Of a stretch of 61,964 nucleotides of DNA, positions 1 through 9,507 are shown piece after piece. The stretch is from Sphingobacteriales bacterium. GTDB lineage: Bacteria; Bacteroidota; Bacteroidia; Sphingobacteriales; Sphingobacteriaceae. Under the pieces are notes generated by a model that saw only the letters and a list, made by a program, of their open reading frames with translations, made no database searches and had not been told where the DNA came from. Location: the NCBI GenBank assembly GCA_015655115.1, contig JAATFQ010000073.1:1-61964 (forward strand), written 5' to 3'. The position numbers and the translations under genes are program-made. Numbering within the stretch: position 1 is the first letter of the stretch; every line of letters starts with the position of its first letter.

Positions 1-564
1 AGGATTACTGCTACAATGATGTAAAGCCGGAAGAGGATTACGTAAAAAGTCAATGTAAACCCTGAACCGGACGAAATAACAATTGTAAAGAATACTTAGT
101 ATTAACAGCTCCCAACTGTAAAGACTTTTCCGGACGAGACAGGTGTATATATTTATATAGTTGTTTATTATTTCAGTTTTAAACTGCTCAAGTGGTTTCA
201 ATGCAGGTTCCTTAAGCACTTTTCCATCAAAATCAAACTGGCTTCCATGGGCATTGCATACGATCTTAGTATCAGTAGCTGTTAGCGGGAGCCCTTCGTG
301 GGTGCATGACATGAACAGGGCTTTGTAACCGTCTTTTCCCTTTACTAAAAGGATGTCACTGTCCAGCTTGTCATCCCTTACTATAACTACATGAATTGAG
401 GAGGTAAACTTGCTTTCAGATACAGAGAGTATATTTGGCAGATCAGAGTTACTGCTTTTTACTACCTGCATAGGAGCAGAGCAGGCCTCTATTAAGGTCG
501 CAATAGATGTGAGCCCCATGCATGCGATGCATCCTGATTTAATAAAATGCCTTCTGTTTCCCAT
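1..564 (-). CDS. Rieske [2Fe-2S] lipoprotein, C-terminus outside window
   Basis: The reverse strand reads from an ATG at 564 and stays open to position 1, so only the 5' part is seen (188 codons). The N-terminus carries a twin-arginine motif (NRRHFIK, residues 3-9) and then a lipobox ending in Cys28 (LIEAC), so it is probably a Tat-exported, membrane-anchored lipoprotein. The Rieske cluster ligands are visible as Cys87-Thr-His89 and Cys103-x-x-His106 within a CNAHGS loop. Such domains carry a [2Fe-2S] centre and transfer electrons; the partner here is unknown. The start lies 4 nt after the stop of the upstream porin-like gene, so the two are probably cotranscribed. Small Rieske lipoproteins usually end shortly after the second loop. 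Here the frame continues for at least 50 residues of non-Rieske-like sequence, which may be a real extension or a frameshift. Confidence 0.8.
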   Translation of the reverse strand, partial: MGNRRHFIKSGCIACMGLTSIATLIEACSAPMQVVKSSNSDLPNILSVSESKFTSSIHVVIVRDDKLDSDILLVKGKDGYKALFMSCTHEGLPLTATDTKIVCNAHGSQFDFDGKVLKEPALKPLEQFKTEIINNYINIYTCLVRKSLYSWELLILSILYNCYFVRFRVYIDFLRNPLPALHHCSSNP

Positions 565-568
565 ATAA

Positions 569-1813
569 TTAGAAGTTGTAAGCTATGCCCAGATTAACAA
601 ATCCATTGTTTTTATAATAGAATACCTGTCTTGGAAATGGCGTAACAATCAGCGCCTGATTAAAATCCCCTGTCATCAATCTGGTATAGTCTCCTTTAAT
701 TGCCACCCCTCTGATCGGTTTGTAGGTTAGCCCTGCAATCAGATAATTTTTGCGGTTAGCATCATTCTCAATACCATTGACAGGAATTTTAGCATTCATA
801 TCGACCAACTCGTAGCGGCAAAAGAAGATCAAAGCTTTAGCGTTATGATATTTGTTATAAAATACATCGTATCCAAGTTCTCCATAGCCACCGTACATTG
901 TCTCCGGTGTGTTATTTGCATAGGCCCGGTTGATTTCGCTGGCATTTTTAATATTCACTATAGTTCCAATTGCCCTTGCTGACAGGCCATTTTTAGAATA
1001 AGAAACGTTGGCTTCTCCTAGTATAACGGGGTTGCCGAAGGGGCCAGAGTTTAACTGCAGACTATCTGCTACTCTTTTTTCTTCACCTGTAGAACCTCCC
1101 ATATATCCTGATACCTGAATTCTGAAATCATCAATATAATAGAGCAAAGCAGCGCTTAAGCCAAGATTCAACCCCTGTGACGCCTGTCCTAGTTGTCTTC
1201 CACCAGCAATACCATCTGCACTGCTGAAGTTAGCTGATTTTAACCCGTTAGTCAGGGAAACGCTGTAGTTTAGGCCCTGTACATTCCGTACCTGTCCATA
1301 CAGGCCTACCCCTACTTCCCGCCATGTAGATGGAATGATCTGTTCTTCCAGATATGGCCTGTCTACACCATTAAAAGTTGTAGGTAAGTGGTTTTCATTG
1401 ATAAAACCGATACGTGGAATGAATAATCCGGCCACAATATATGTTGTGGGATTAATGTTGAACTTTAAAAATGCCTGTTCCATAGAGACACTGCCTGTGC
1501 CATTGGTAGTTTCGTCAGAATTGCTGCCTGTTACCAATGCATTCTCTACCTCCAGTTCACTAAAAAAGGAAATGTTTTTGCTGAATTTATGGCCTACAAA
1601 AAGAACGATACGCTTCAGATTGGCCTCAGCACTTTTACGCTTAGTGTCGATGCTGTATTTTGCTTCACCATATCCCGAAATAACGGTCGTCTGTTGTTTG
1701 TTGACCAATCCCACCTGAAGAGAATCTTCTGGAGTAAGTACCTGGCAATAGCTATGTAATGTGCTTAAAAATAGGAAAGCAATAAAAATGATTGAGTAGA
1801 GTTTAGGTCTCAT
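569..1813 (-). CDS. Outer-membrane beta-barrel protein, porin-like
   Basis: This 414-residue protein has a signal peptide (basic start, hydrophobic run, cleavage near SYCQ) and then alternating short polar and hydrophobic stretches ending in an aromatic residue (GIAYNF), as in outer-membrane barrels. Its body resembles the phosphate-selective porin O/P-like proteins of Bacteroidota (FSELEVENA, ATYIVAGLFIPRIG-type segments), but I cannot assign a substrate. I chose the ATG at 1813. A TTG 21 nt upstream would fall inside a good -7 promoter element (1832-1839), so it is unlikely to be the start. It is the first gene of a probable two-gene unit with the Rieske lipoprotein. It may be a porin for a small anion or a respiration-linked outer-membrane protein. 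Confidence 0.7.
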   Translation of the reverse strand: MRPKLYSIIFIAFLFLSTLHSYCQVLTPEDSLQVGLVNKQQTTVISGYGEAKYSIDTKRKSAEANLKRIVLFVGHKFSKNISFFSELEVENALVTGSNSDETTNGTGSVSMEQAFLKFNINPTTYIVAGLFIPRIGFINENHLPTTFNGVDRPYLEEQIIPSTWREVGVGLYGQVRNVQGLNYSVSLTNGLKSANFSSADGIAGGRQLGQASQGLNLGLSAALLYYIDDFRIQVSGYMGGSTGEEKRVADSLQLNSGPFGNPVILGEANVSYSKNGLSARAIGTIVNIKNASEINRAYANNTPETMYGGYGELGYDVFYNKYHNAKALIFFCRYELVDMNAKIPVNGIENDANRKNYLIAGLTYKPIRGVAIKGDYTRLMTGDFNQALIVTPFPRQVFYYKNNGFVNLGIAYNF

Positions 1814-1831
1814 AAAAATGATTAGGTTATG

Positions 1832-1839
1832 CAAAGCTA
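1832..1839 (-). promoter_or_regulatory. -7 promoter element of the porin-Rieske unit
   Basis: On the minus strand the sequence reads TAGCTTTG, a full match to the Bacteroidota -7 consensus TAnnTTTG. It lies 18 nt upstream of the ATG at 1813, implying a very short 5' leader. No TTTG is visible at the -33 position, so this rests on the -7 element and the start-site geometry. Confidence 0.45.
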
Positions 1840-2259
1840 AACCATTTTATTTATTTATACTAATTATAGATAGTGATATGAATCATTTTTTGTAACCTAT
1901 ATAGTGTTGATTTATAACTAGTAATGATTTTACTATAATTGAATAAAAATCAACACTGGATTTTTCGCGTGTCTTTCAATTATTATATGATGGCTATTTG
2001 AGGAAGGATTACCGGGAACGATTGCACAGATTTTATTAGCGAAATCGTTACAAAGTAGCTAAATTGTTATTACCAAATAATTATTGTATGAAAAGTTTTA
2101 TCACCTGCGGCAATCGATTGCCTCTTCCCAGATCAATTCCTTGTTTTTTAATATTTGTTAATGGACTAAACCAGCTCTGAATAACATCTTGTTTTACCAT
2201 TACAGCACCTGAAAGCAGGGCTTATTAAATATTAACTAGAATTTACTTAATTGAATATC
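1840..2259. other. Divergent intergenic region between porin and susC
   Basis: About 420 nt separate the two divergent units. No coding potential is seen. It holds the palindrome described at 2109-2122. A near -7 element (TAATATTTG, spacer one base too long) lies at about 2150 in front of susC. I see no RNA gene. Confidence 0.5.
2109..2122. promoter_or_regulatory. 14-bp perfect palindrome upstream of susC, possible operator
   Basis: GGCAATCGATTGCC is a perfect palindrome about 138 nt before the first susC. Its form, with an AATCGATT core, resembles operators of LacI/GalR-family sugar repressors. No such regulator is encoded in the window, so the function is an inference. Confidence 0.35.
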
Positions 2260-5223
2260 ATGAATAAATTTTATTATTCACTGGTCATGCTATGCTTTTT
2301 CAGTAGCGTACTTATGGCTCAAAATCGAACTATTTCTGGTCGTATAACGGATGCAAAAACCGGAGAAACATTAATTGGTGCGAGTGTACATATCAAAGGT
2401 ACTACTCTCGGAGCCAGTACCGATGCCAATGGCAAATTTTCACTCAACATTTCCGGAAACAATGTGGTGCTGCTTATCAATTCTGTAGGCTACATTAAAC
2501 AAGAAATCAATGTTGGCAACCAGGCTCAGATTAACGTTAAATTATCACCAGATGAAACTGCATTAAACGAAGTCATCGTTATTGGCTATGGCACCGTAAA
2601 GAAAAGGGATCTCACCGGTTCTGTAGTTTCTGTTAAGGGCGCGGATATCGCCAAGGTTCCATCATCAAATCCATTGGAATCTATTCAGGGAAAAGTCCCA
2701 GGGGTAGATATCACCAGGACCAATGGCTCGGCATCTTCGGGGGTCAACATCACCATCAGGGGCAACAGATCTATCACCGCCAACAATGGTCCGCTGATCA
2801 TTGTGGATGGAGTACAGTATTCAACTTTGCAAGATTTAAGTCCGAATGATATTGCTTCAATGGAGATCCTGAAGGATGCTTCTTCAACAGCAATATATGG
2901 ATCCAGAGGTGCAAATGGGGTAATTCTGATTACCACTAAAAAAGGTATTACAGGTGAAGCCACTGTTTCCTTAAATTCCTATTTTGGTATCTCGCAGGTT
3001 GCAAAATATCCCGATGTGCTTAATGGAGCTCAATTTTTGCAACTGAGACGTGAGGCTAACCGAGCTACAGGCGTTTGGGCCAGTCCGGCCGATGACAGTA
3101 AGATCTTTAATTCAGCAGAGTACGCTGCGGTGCAAAGTAACCAGTCGGTGGATTACCGCGACCTGCTCATTCATGATGGTCATCAGCAGGATTATCAACT
3201 GGGTGTAAGGGCAGGGACAGAAAATACCAAGGTATATTTCTCGTTGGATTACCTGAGCGAAAAAGGAATATTAAAACTTGACGGCTCTTCCCGTTATACA
3301 GCCCGTTTGAACCTCGATCAAAATATCGGTAAATATTTCAAAACAGGAATGCAGGGACAGTTTACACATTTTGATCAAAATAACCGTAGAGACCCTTTGA
3401 ATCAGGCAAATAAGATATCTCCATTGGGTAGTGCTTTTGATGATCAGGGAAATTTTATCATTTACCCCCTTAACGGTACTTTTGTAAATCCGTTAGCGGA
3501 TGAACAACCTGATGTGTTTACCAATGAAACGCTGATCAACCGCACGTTATTGTCGGCCTATATGGAGTTTAAACCTATTAATGGATTGGTTGCGCGTACA
3601 AATGTGGGAGTAAATCTCAATCACGACCGTAATGGTACTTATTCCGGACGTTATTCGTTAGACCGCAATGGCTCTAACCCTAAAGCCACTTACACGGCAA
3701 CGAACAGCCAATTGATCAATATTGAAAATTATGTTACCTATAATAAAGATATCAATGACCATTCCTTTACCTTAACAGGAATTAATAGTTTACTGTACAA
3801 CAGGTACGATGATGTGTCTGCTTCCGGAGAAAACCAATTGTTGAAATCCCAGCTTTTCTATGGTCTGGGAAATACTCAGAACCAGGCGGTAATCAGCAGT
3901 TATACCATGAGTAATATGGTGTCTTTTGCCGGCAGGATAAATTATGCTTTTAAAGGCAAGTATTTATTAACGGCTACCGGTCGTACAGATGGTTCTTCAA
4001 AGCTGGCTGAAGGTAATAAATGGGCATTTTTTCCCTCTGCTGCAGTAGCCTGGAGGGTAAGTGATGAGGCCTTTTTAAAGGAAAATAAAGTAATCAGCGA
4101 ATTGAAGCTAAAATACAGTTATGGTGTTGCCGGTAGCGATAATATCAATGCTTATTCTACTCAAAGTTCACTTTCTAAAATCGCACTTGCCTATGATGAC
4201 GCATCCGCATTGGCGTATGGTTACTCTCCAAGAATGGGTAATACAGACCTGACCTGGGAGAAGACAAAAACCAGTGACTTTGGATTAGAAATGGGCTTAT
4301 TTAAGAATAGGATTAGTGCGACAGTAGACTATTATACTTCTAATACTTACGACTTGTTGTTGGACAGGAAATTACCGCCAACAACAGGCTTTACAAGCAT
4401 TATTCAAAATGTAGCCAAGACCAGGAATAAAGGGCTGGAGATCTATTTGTCTTCTAAAAATATAATTAGTACTGATATTAACTGGACTACCAACTTAAGT
4501 TTCAGTAGGAATAAAGAGAAGATTATTGAGCTAGCTGGTGGAACACAATCGGATGTGCTTAGTAATTTGTTTGTAGGATCGCCAGTGCAAGCTTTTTATA
4601 ATTACGAGATGATCGGTATCTGGCAAACTGCAGATGCTGTGGAAGCAGCTAAATATGGACAGAAACCAGGAGATATCAGGGTTAGGGATTTAAATAATGA
4701 CGGTAAAATTGATGCTAACAATGACCGCAAGATTATCGGGACGGACAGGCCTAAATGGAGCGGTGGGCTAGAAAATACTTTCAGCTATAAAGCCTGGGAT
4801 CTGAATGTCTATATTTTTGCGAGGATCGGACAAACTATTTATCCCGATTTTTTAAGAAGGTATGATCCCCAGGGTGTTGAAAACAGTGGGACAATTATCG
4901 ATTATTGGACACCCGAAAACCCTAGTAATTTATATCCAAGGCCAAATAAAAATACATCTCTTGCTTCTACTTTATATTCGGGCAGCTTGGGATATACTGA
5001 TGGGTCTTTTGTTCGACTCCGTAATATTACCCTGGGTTACAACATTCCAAAGCCTGTGTTGGAGAAGACTTTTATCAAAAGCGTACGTGTTTATGCGACA
5101 GCAAGGAATCCATTTACTTATACAAAGTCCAGCCTGCTAAAAGATTATGATCCCGAAAGAGGTGGATCGGAAAATGCTCCTATGACTAAACTATATCTAT
5201 TCGGATTAAGTGCAACATTTTAA
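2260..5223 (+). CDS. SusC-type TonB-dependent outer-membrane transporter (PUL 1)
   Basis: This 987-residue protein imports oligosaccharides across the outer membrane using TonB energy, paired with the SusD-like lid encoded next. After a signal peptide ending at LMAQ it has a carboxypeptidase-regulatory-like domain (RTISGRITDAKTGE to about residue 100), then a plug with the SusC/RagA signature (IASMEILKDASSTAIYGSRG) and a long barrel ending in a C-terminal Phe. There is no N-terminal STN signalling domain, so it is not expected to signal to an anti-sigma factor. The first ATG is at 2260; a TTG 9 nt earlier is less likely. The susD start follows 20 nt after the stop. With the GH43 gene downstream it forms a small polysaccharide utilisation locus. 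Confidence 0.93.
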   Translation: MNKFYYSLVMLCFFSSVLMAQNRTISGRITDAKTGETLIGASVHIKGTTLGASTDANGKFSLNISGNNVVLLINSVGYIKQEINVGNQAQINVKLSPDETALNEVIVIGYGTVKKRDLTGSVVSVKGADIAKVPSSNPLESIQGKVPGVDITRTNGSASSGVNITIRGNRSITANNGPLIIVDGVQYSTLQDLSPNDIASMEILKDASSTAIYGSRGANGVILITTKKGITGEATVSLNSYFGISQVAKYPDVLNGAQFLQLRREANRATGVWASPADDSKIFNSAEYAAVQSNQSVDYRDLLIHDGHQQDYQLGVRAGTENTKVYFSLDYLSEKGILKLDGSSRYTARLNLDQNIGKYFKTGMQGQFTHFDQNNRRDPLNQANKISPLGSAFDDQGNFIIYPLNGTFVNPLADEQPDVFTNETLINRTLLSAYMEFKPINGLVARTNVGVNLNHDRNGTYSGRYSLDRNGSNPKATYTATNSQLINIENYVTYNKDINDHSFTLTGINSLLYNRYDDVSASGENQLLKSQLFYGLGNTQNQAVISSYTMSNMVSFAGRINYAFKGKYLLTATGRTDGSSKLAEGNKWAFFPSAAVAWRVSDEAFLKENKVISELKLKYSYGVAGSDNINAYSTQSSLSKIALAYDDASALAYGYSPRMGNTDLTWEKTKTSDFGLEMGLFKNRISATVDYYTSNTYDLLLDRKLPPTTGFTSIIQNVAKTRNKGLEIYLSSKNIISTDINWTTNLSFSRNKEKIIELAGGTQSDVLSNLFVGSPVQAFYNYEMIGIWQTADAVEAAKYGQKPGDIRVRDLNNDGKIDANNDRKIIGTDRPKWSGGLENTFSYKAWDLNVYIFARIGQTIYPDFLRRYDPQGVENSGTIIDYWTPENPSNLYPRPNKNTSLASTLYSGSLGYTDGSFVRLRNITLGYNIPKPVLEKTFIKSVRVYATARNPFTYTKSSLLKDYDPERGGSENAPMTKLYLFGLSATF

Positions 5224-5243
5224 ATTATTAAAATAGAATTGAC

Positions 5244-6872
5244 ATGAAACATTTTATATATAAAGGACTACTTATTTTAGCTGCATTGACGCTGTCGGTA
5301 TCTTGTAAAAAAGCTTTAGAAGAGAAAAACTATACGGGCATAACTCCCGAAAGCGTATTTACTACGCCAGAAGGTTTTGAAACGCTGGTGAACGGTGCTT
5401 ATGCTTATCAACGCTGGTGGTACGGTAAGGAAGAAGGATACAGTGTTTCTGAAATGGGCACTGACTTGTGGATGAGTGGTGCAGGGGATGTATATACCGA
5501 TTTGACGCAATATCTCAATTTGCAGTCGTCCAATACTGCGCTTACTACAGAGTGGCAGCAGTTATATGCGGTTATCAATTTATGTAATACAGGGATCAAC
5601 AGAATTGATGGTGCCGGACTTGCTGCTAACGTGAGGCCAATTCGGGAAGCCGAATTAAAGTTTCTGAGAGCCTTCTATTATTGGCATATTGTTGAAACCT
5701 GGGGAGGTGTACATTTTTCAATTGAGGAAACTAAAGCCTTGATAACTACGGCTAATAGAACACCTGTTGAAACTTTCAATAAGCAGATTATAGACGACCT
5801 TGTTTTTGCTGTCGCTAATCTACCTGTGACTACCGGTGATTACGGCAGAGTAACGAAGCCTGCTGCACAGGCTTTCCTGGCAAGGATGTATCTGACTCAA
5901 AAGAAATATACTGAAGCGAGAGATATGGCTCTAGCTGTAATAAATGGAGGCTACGGCTTTGCTTTACTGCCTAATTACGCTGACTTGTGGAAAATGTCCA
6001 ACCTCAAGAATAAAGAAGTAGTCTATGCTGTCAATTATTCAACGAATCTTGTCCTGAATGACCTGGTTGATAAAATTCTAAATCCTTTAGGCCACAGTCG
6101 CGGAAGTAACAATGGGCACTTGCTCTTTGCAATGAAATATGATGACCAGGCTGGGATGACACGTGATATCGCCAATGGACGGCCTTTTGACCGCTACATG
6201 CCCACGCGTTATCTATTGGACTTATATAGTGATGATGATTCCAGATATGAAGGTAGCTTCAAGACGGTGTGGTATGCAAATAAAGCGGCAACAGGGTTAA
6301 AGATAGGGGATACTGCTATTTTCACAACTAAGAAAGTATATGCTCCGGCAGGTAAAGCGTATAAAATTTTTGACCGTAATACGGTATATAATACTGATGG
6401 TACAGTGAAAGACCAGTTACATTATGTGTCTTTGAATAAATTTGATGATCCTACAAGGGCTAGCGCTAATGAAGCTCAGAGTGCAAGAGACGTCTTTGTA
6501 ATACGTTTTGCTGAATTATATCTGATCGCTGCTGAGGCTGAATTTAATTTAGGAAATTCTGCTCAGGCCGCAACCTATTTGAATGTAATCCGTACCAGGG
6601 CTGCGAAAGCGAATAAGGTTGCTGAAATGCAGATAACAGCAAGTCAGGTAACGCTTGATTTTATTTTAGATGAGCGCGCCAGAGAGTTTGCCGGCGAGCA
6701 AATCAGATGGTTTGATCTGAAGAGATCGGGTAAATTGTTAGAACGTGTTAAAGCCCATAATCCTAATGTCACAGGTATTCAGGATTTTCATACGGTCAGA
6801 CCTATTCCAAGAGCACAGATGGACGCAGTAACGAATCCGGAAGAATTTAGACAAAATCCGGGATATCAGTAA
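5244..6872 (+). CDS. SusD/RagB-family glycan-binding lipoprotein (PUL 1)
   Basis: This 542-residue surface lipoprotein forms the lid over its SusC partner and binds the incoming glycan. The signal peptide ends in a lipobox with Cys21 (LSVSC followed by KK). The N-terminal SusD-like part contains the usual fold pattern (VNGAYAYQRWWY, EAELKFLRAFYYWHIVETWGG). The C-terminal RagB/SusD part has RFAELYLIAAEAEF and ERAREFAGEQIRWFDLKRSG, and it ends with a typical PxxxxxxxxNPGYQ-like tail. Size and order match the family. A perfect hairpin follows the stop and separates it from the GH43 gene, so expression of the enzyme may be partly uncoupled. Confidence 0.93.
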   Translation: MKHFIYKGLLILAALTLSVSCKKALEEKNYTGITPESVFTTPEGFETLVNGAYAYQRWWYGKEEGYSVSEMGTDLWMSGAGDVYTDLTQYLNLQSSNTALTTEWQQLYAVINLCNTGINRIDGAGLAANVRPIREAELKFLRAFYYWHIVETWGGVHFSIEETKALITTANRTPVETFNKQIIDDLVFAVANLPVTTGDYGRVTKPAAQAFLARMYLTQKKYTEARDMALAVINGGYGFALLPNYADLWKMSNLKNKEVVYAVNYSTNLVLNDLVDKILNPLGHSRGSNNGHLLFAMKYDDQAGMTRDIANGRPFDRYMPTRYLLDLYSDDDSRYEGSFKTVWYANKAATGLKIGDTAIFTTKKVYAPAGKAYKIFDRNTVYNTDGTVKDQLHYVSLNKFDDPTRASANEAQSARDVFVIRFAELYLIAAEAEFNLGNSAQAATYLNVIRTRAAKANKVAEMQITASQVTLDFILDERAREFAGEQIRWFDLKRSGKLLERVKAHNPNVTGIQDFHTVRPIPRAQMDAVTNPEEFRQNPGYQ

Positions 6873-6905
6873 TATTCGACTTATAATTATTAATACGCTT
6901 CAGTT

Positions 6906-6949
6906 TCTGTTTAGCATGTATAAGGCTTCTTTTATACATGCTAAACAGA
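6906..6949 (+). terminator. Perfect hairpin after susD
   Basis: An 18-bp perfect inverted repeat (arms 6906-6923 and 6932-6949) with an 8-nt loop follows susD by 33 nt. Only a broken T tract (TTCTTTTG) comes after, so it could be a terminator or an RNA-stabilising hairpin. Confidence 0.6.
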
Positions 6950-7063
6950 TTCTTTTGTCGTAGTCAGTTTAGGGTATTATATTTAATCGTAATAATTATC
7001 ATTGAACAATTTATCTCGCTACCTTCAAATCGGGCAGATCCCATTTAACATAAAATTTTAAGC

Positions 7064-8731
7064 ATGTATCCAGGAAACAAATTAATTGCCTACAATACTT
7101 TTACCATAACAGCCTTACTATTAACAAACTTTTTGTTCTCTGCCGAAGCACAGACGAACTCTTCCTATTCCGCGACACAGGTATCCAAAGTCTGGGTGTC
7201 TGATCTTGGGAATGGAAAGTACAAAAATCCAGTTCTGGATGCTGATTATTCAGATCCTGATGCCATTCGTGTTGGTGATGACTTTTATATGGTGGCCTCC
7301 AGTTTTGACGCCATACCCGGGCTGCCTATTCTGCATTCAAAAGATCTGGTGAATTGGACAATTATAAATCACGCGTTGCTGCGGCAGCCACCTTTTGATC
7401 ATTTTTCTAAAACGCAGCATGGCAATGGTGTCTGGGCACCTGCTATACGCTTTCATAAAGGCGAGTTTTATATTTATTATCCTGACCCTGATTTTGGAAT
7501 TTATTTAGTTAAAGCAAAAGACCCCGCCGGAGTATGGTCTTTACCTGTGCTGGTCGAAGCGGGGAAAGGATTGATTGATCCCTGTCCTTTATGGGATGAT
7601 AATGGCAAGGTTTATCTGGCATATGCATATGCAGGAAGCCGGGCAGGGATAAAAAGTGTGATAGCACTTAAAGAATTGAATAGTGAGGGCGACAAAACAA
7701 TCACTACAGGTACGATTGTATACGATGGACATGAAACAGACCCAACGATTGAAGGACCTAAGCTTTATAAGCGGAATGGTTATTATTATATTTTTGCACC
7801 CGCAGGAGGCGTATCTACTGGCTGGCAGCTGATATTGAGGTCGAAGGATATTTACGGCCCTTACGAGCGCAAAGTAGTTATGGATCAGGGTAAGAGTACC
7901 GTAAATGGTCCTCATCAGGGTGCATGGATAAATACGCAGACTGGTGAAGATTGGTTTTTGCATTTTCAGGATAAAGGTGTGTATGGCCGTGTTACACACT
8001 TGCAGCCTATGAAATGGATAAAGGATTGGCCTGTGATTGGTGTTGATCAGGATGGTGACGGTAAAGGTGAGCCGGTAATGCAATATAAGAAACCTGATGT
8101 AGGTAAGGTATGGCCAATAAGCACGCCTGCAGAAAGCGACGAATTTAACGATGGAAAATTAGGACTGCAATGGCAATGGCAGGCAAATCCGAAGGCTACC
8201 TGGTCTTTCTTAAATCCTGCGACTGGCACCTTACGTCTTTATACAGATCAAATTCCTGACAGTGCAAGTAATTACTGGGATGTACCTCATGTTTTACTGC
8301 AGAAGTTTCCCACAGAAGTATTCACTGCAACTACAAAATTAAAATTCATGCCTAATTTAAAACTGGAAAATGAAAAAACAGGACTGATTGTGATGGGCAT
8401 GAGTTATGCCAGCCTTGCACTGAAAAGCGACCGTACTGGCATCTCTATTGTTTCTGCGGTTTGTAAAGGCGCAAACAAAGGAAAGGGAGAGAGTGAAAAA
8501 GTTATTGCCCGGCTAAAAGGGAATGAAGTCTATTTTAGGGTTACTGTTAAAAAGGGTGGGTTGTGCCAGTTTAGCTACAGTATTGATGGCGTTAATTTTA
8601 CAAATGCAGCTGAGGTTTTTGAAGCGGAGCCTGGACAATGGATTGGGGCGAAACTTGGTTTGTTTGCAACGAGAACAAATAAAACCAATGATTCTGGTTA
8701 TGCTAACTATGATTGGTTCAGAATAAATTAA
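7064..8731 (+). CDS. GH43 glycoside hydrolase with C-terminal beta-sandwich
   Basis: This 555-residue secreted enzyme (signal peptide to about residue 30, SAEAQ) belongs to glycoside hydrolase family 43, whose members cleave beta-xylosides or alpha-L-arabinofuranosides. The five-bladed propeller occupies about residues 50-350. The likely catalytic base is Asp64 (DYSDPDAIRV), the pKa modulator is Asp172 (IDPCPLWDD) and the acid is Glu230 (IEGPKLY). Residues from about 360 on form a concanavalin-like beta-sandwich as in beta-xylosidase-type GH43 enzymes (SDEFNDGKLGLQWQW, GLIVMGMSYASLAL). It sits 190 nt after the SusC/SusD pair, suggesting that PUL 1 targets an arabinose- or xylose-containing plant polysaccharide. 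The exact specificity cannot be read from the sequence. Confidence 0.9.
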   Translation: MYPGNKLIAYNTFTITALLLTNFLFSAEAQTNSSYSATQVSKVWVSDLGNGKYKNPVLDADYSDPDAIRVGDDFYMVASSFDAIPGLPILHSKDLVNWTIINHALLRQPPFDHFSKTQHGNGVWAPAIRFHKGEFYIYYPDPDFGIYLVKAKDPAGVWSLPVLVEAGKGLIDPCPLWDDNGKVYLAYAYAGSRAGIKSVIALKELNSEGDKTITTGTIVYDGHETDPTIEGPKLYKRNGYYYIFAPAGGVSTGWQLILRSKDIYGPYERKVVMDQGKSTVNGPHQGAWINTQTGEDWFLHFQDKGVYGRVTHLQPMKWIKDWPVIGVDQDGDGKGEPVMQYKKPDVGKVWPISTPAESDEFNDGKLGLQWQWQANPKATWSFLNPATGTLRLYTDQIPDSASNYWDVPHVLLQKFPTEVFTATTKLKFMPNLKLENEKTGLIVMGMSYASLALKSDRTGISIVSAVCKGANKGKGESEKVIARLKGNEVYFRVTVKKGGLCQFSYSIDGVNFTNAAEVFEAEPGQWIGAKLGLFATRTNKTNDSGYANYDWFRIN

Positions 8732-8742
8732 CACAGGCAATT

Positions 8743-8787
8743 TTTAAAAACCTAAGCAGGTACATTAGCCCTGCTTAGGTTTTTAAA
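8743..8787. terminator. Terminator after GH43 gene
   Basis: Perfect 18-bp inverted repeat (arms 8743-8760 and 8770-8787, 9-nt loop) with A-rich and T-rich ends on both sides. It closes PUL 1 just before the sigma factor gene and would work in either direction. Confidence 0.8.
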
Positions 8788-8822
8788 TTGCTGAAGCTAA
8801 AAATTTGTATCTTGGGCAATCG

Positions 8823-9425
8823 ATGGCCACTTCCACAAATTCACTTAACTTAATTGAGTCTGAACTGATCAGTAAGCTCCGGAATGGTGATCAATTGGCA
8901 TTTGAACAATTATATCATCGCTACAGCCCGCCTTTATACATCAACATTTTAAAGATGGTGAAAGATGAGCTCGCTACGGAAGAACTTATTCAGGAACTCT
9001 TTACAAGGATATGGCAGAAAAGGGAGTCTTTATATATTGAATCTGATTTTAAGGGGTATTTATATAGAGTAGCACAGAATCTCGTCCATGATTTTTATAG
9101 GAATCTACAGAGGGATAGAAAAATGCTCGATCATTTTAAAAGTATTGCCACTGAAAACTATGAACATATTGAGAAGGGACTATATTATAAGGAAAGTGAG
9201 CAGTTGCTGAAGCTGGCATTAGATCAGCTCACCCCACAACAACGGAATGTCTATCAATTTTGTAAGATAGATGGTTATACCTATAAACAAGCGGCAGAAA
9301 AAATGGGAATATCTTCCCATACAGTGAAAGAATATCTGAGCAAAGCAAATATTTCCGTAAAACTTTACTTGCTTTCTAATCTTGACCTTGTTATTGGTAT
9401 TATTCTGTTGGTTTCGTTAAGGTAA
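8823..9425 (+). CDS. ECF (FecI-like) RNA polymerase sigma factor
   Basis: This 200-residue sigma-70 family protein of the extracytoplasmic function group directs polymerase to the downstream PUL when released by its FecR partner. Region 2 is at about residues 20-90 (FEQLYHRYSPPLYINI, EELIQELFTRIWQKR). Region 4 is at about 125-175 with a helix-turn-helix (GYTYKQAAEKMGISSHTVKEY). The last 20 residues are hydrophobic (LVIGIILLVSL), an extension seen in some Bacteroidota ECF factors that may contact the membrane. I chose the ATG at 8823; a TTG 18 nt upstream is possible but lies against the likely promoter. It is the first gene of PUL 2, followed by fecR, susC and susD on the same strand. Confidence 0.92.
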   Translation: MATSTNSLNLIESELISKLRNGDQLAFEQLYHRYSPPLYINILKMVKDELATEELIQELFTRIWQKRESLYIESDFKGYLYRVAQNLVHDFYRNLQRDRKMLDHFKSIATENYEHIEKGLYYKESEQLLKLALDQLTPQQRNVYQFCKIDGYTYKQAAEKMGISSHTVKEYLSKANISVKLYLLSNLDLVIGIILLVSLR

Positions 9426-9507
9426 GATTCTTTTTTATAGAATATATTTTGAATTCTATCCCCCCGTTTTAATTTTCTAAGCGTCTTTAGTGAAATTAGC
9501 AGGGGAT

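Noticed and set aside
1335..1718. Plus-strand frame opposite the porin gene
   Set aside because: It is a shadow of the minus-strand barrel protein; it lacks a start context and shows no domain.
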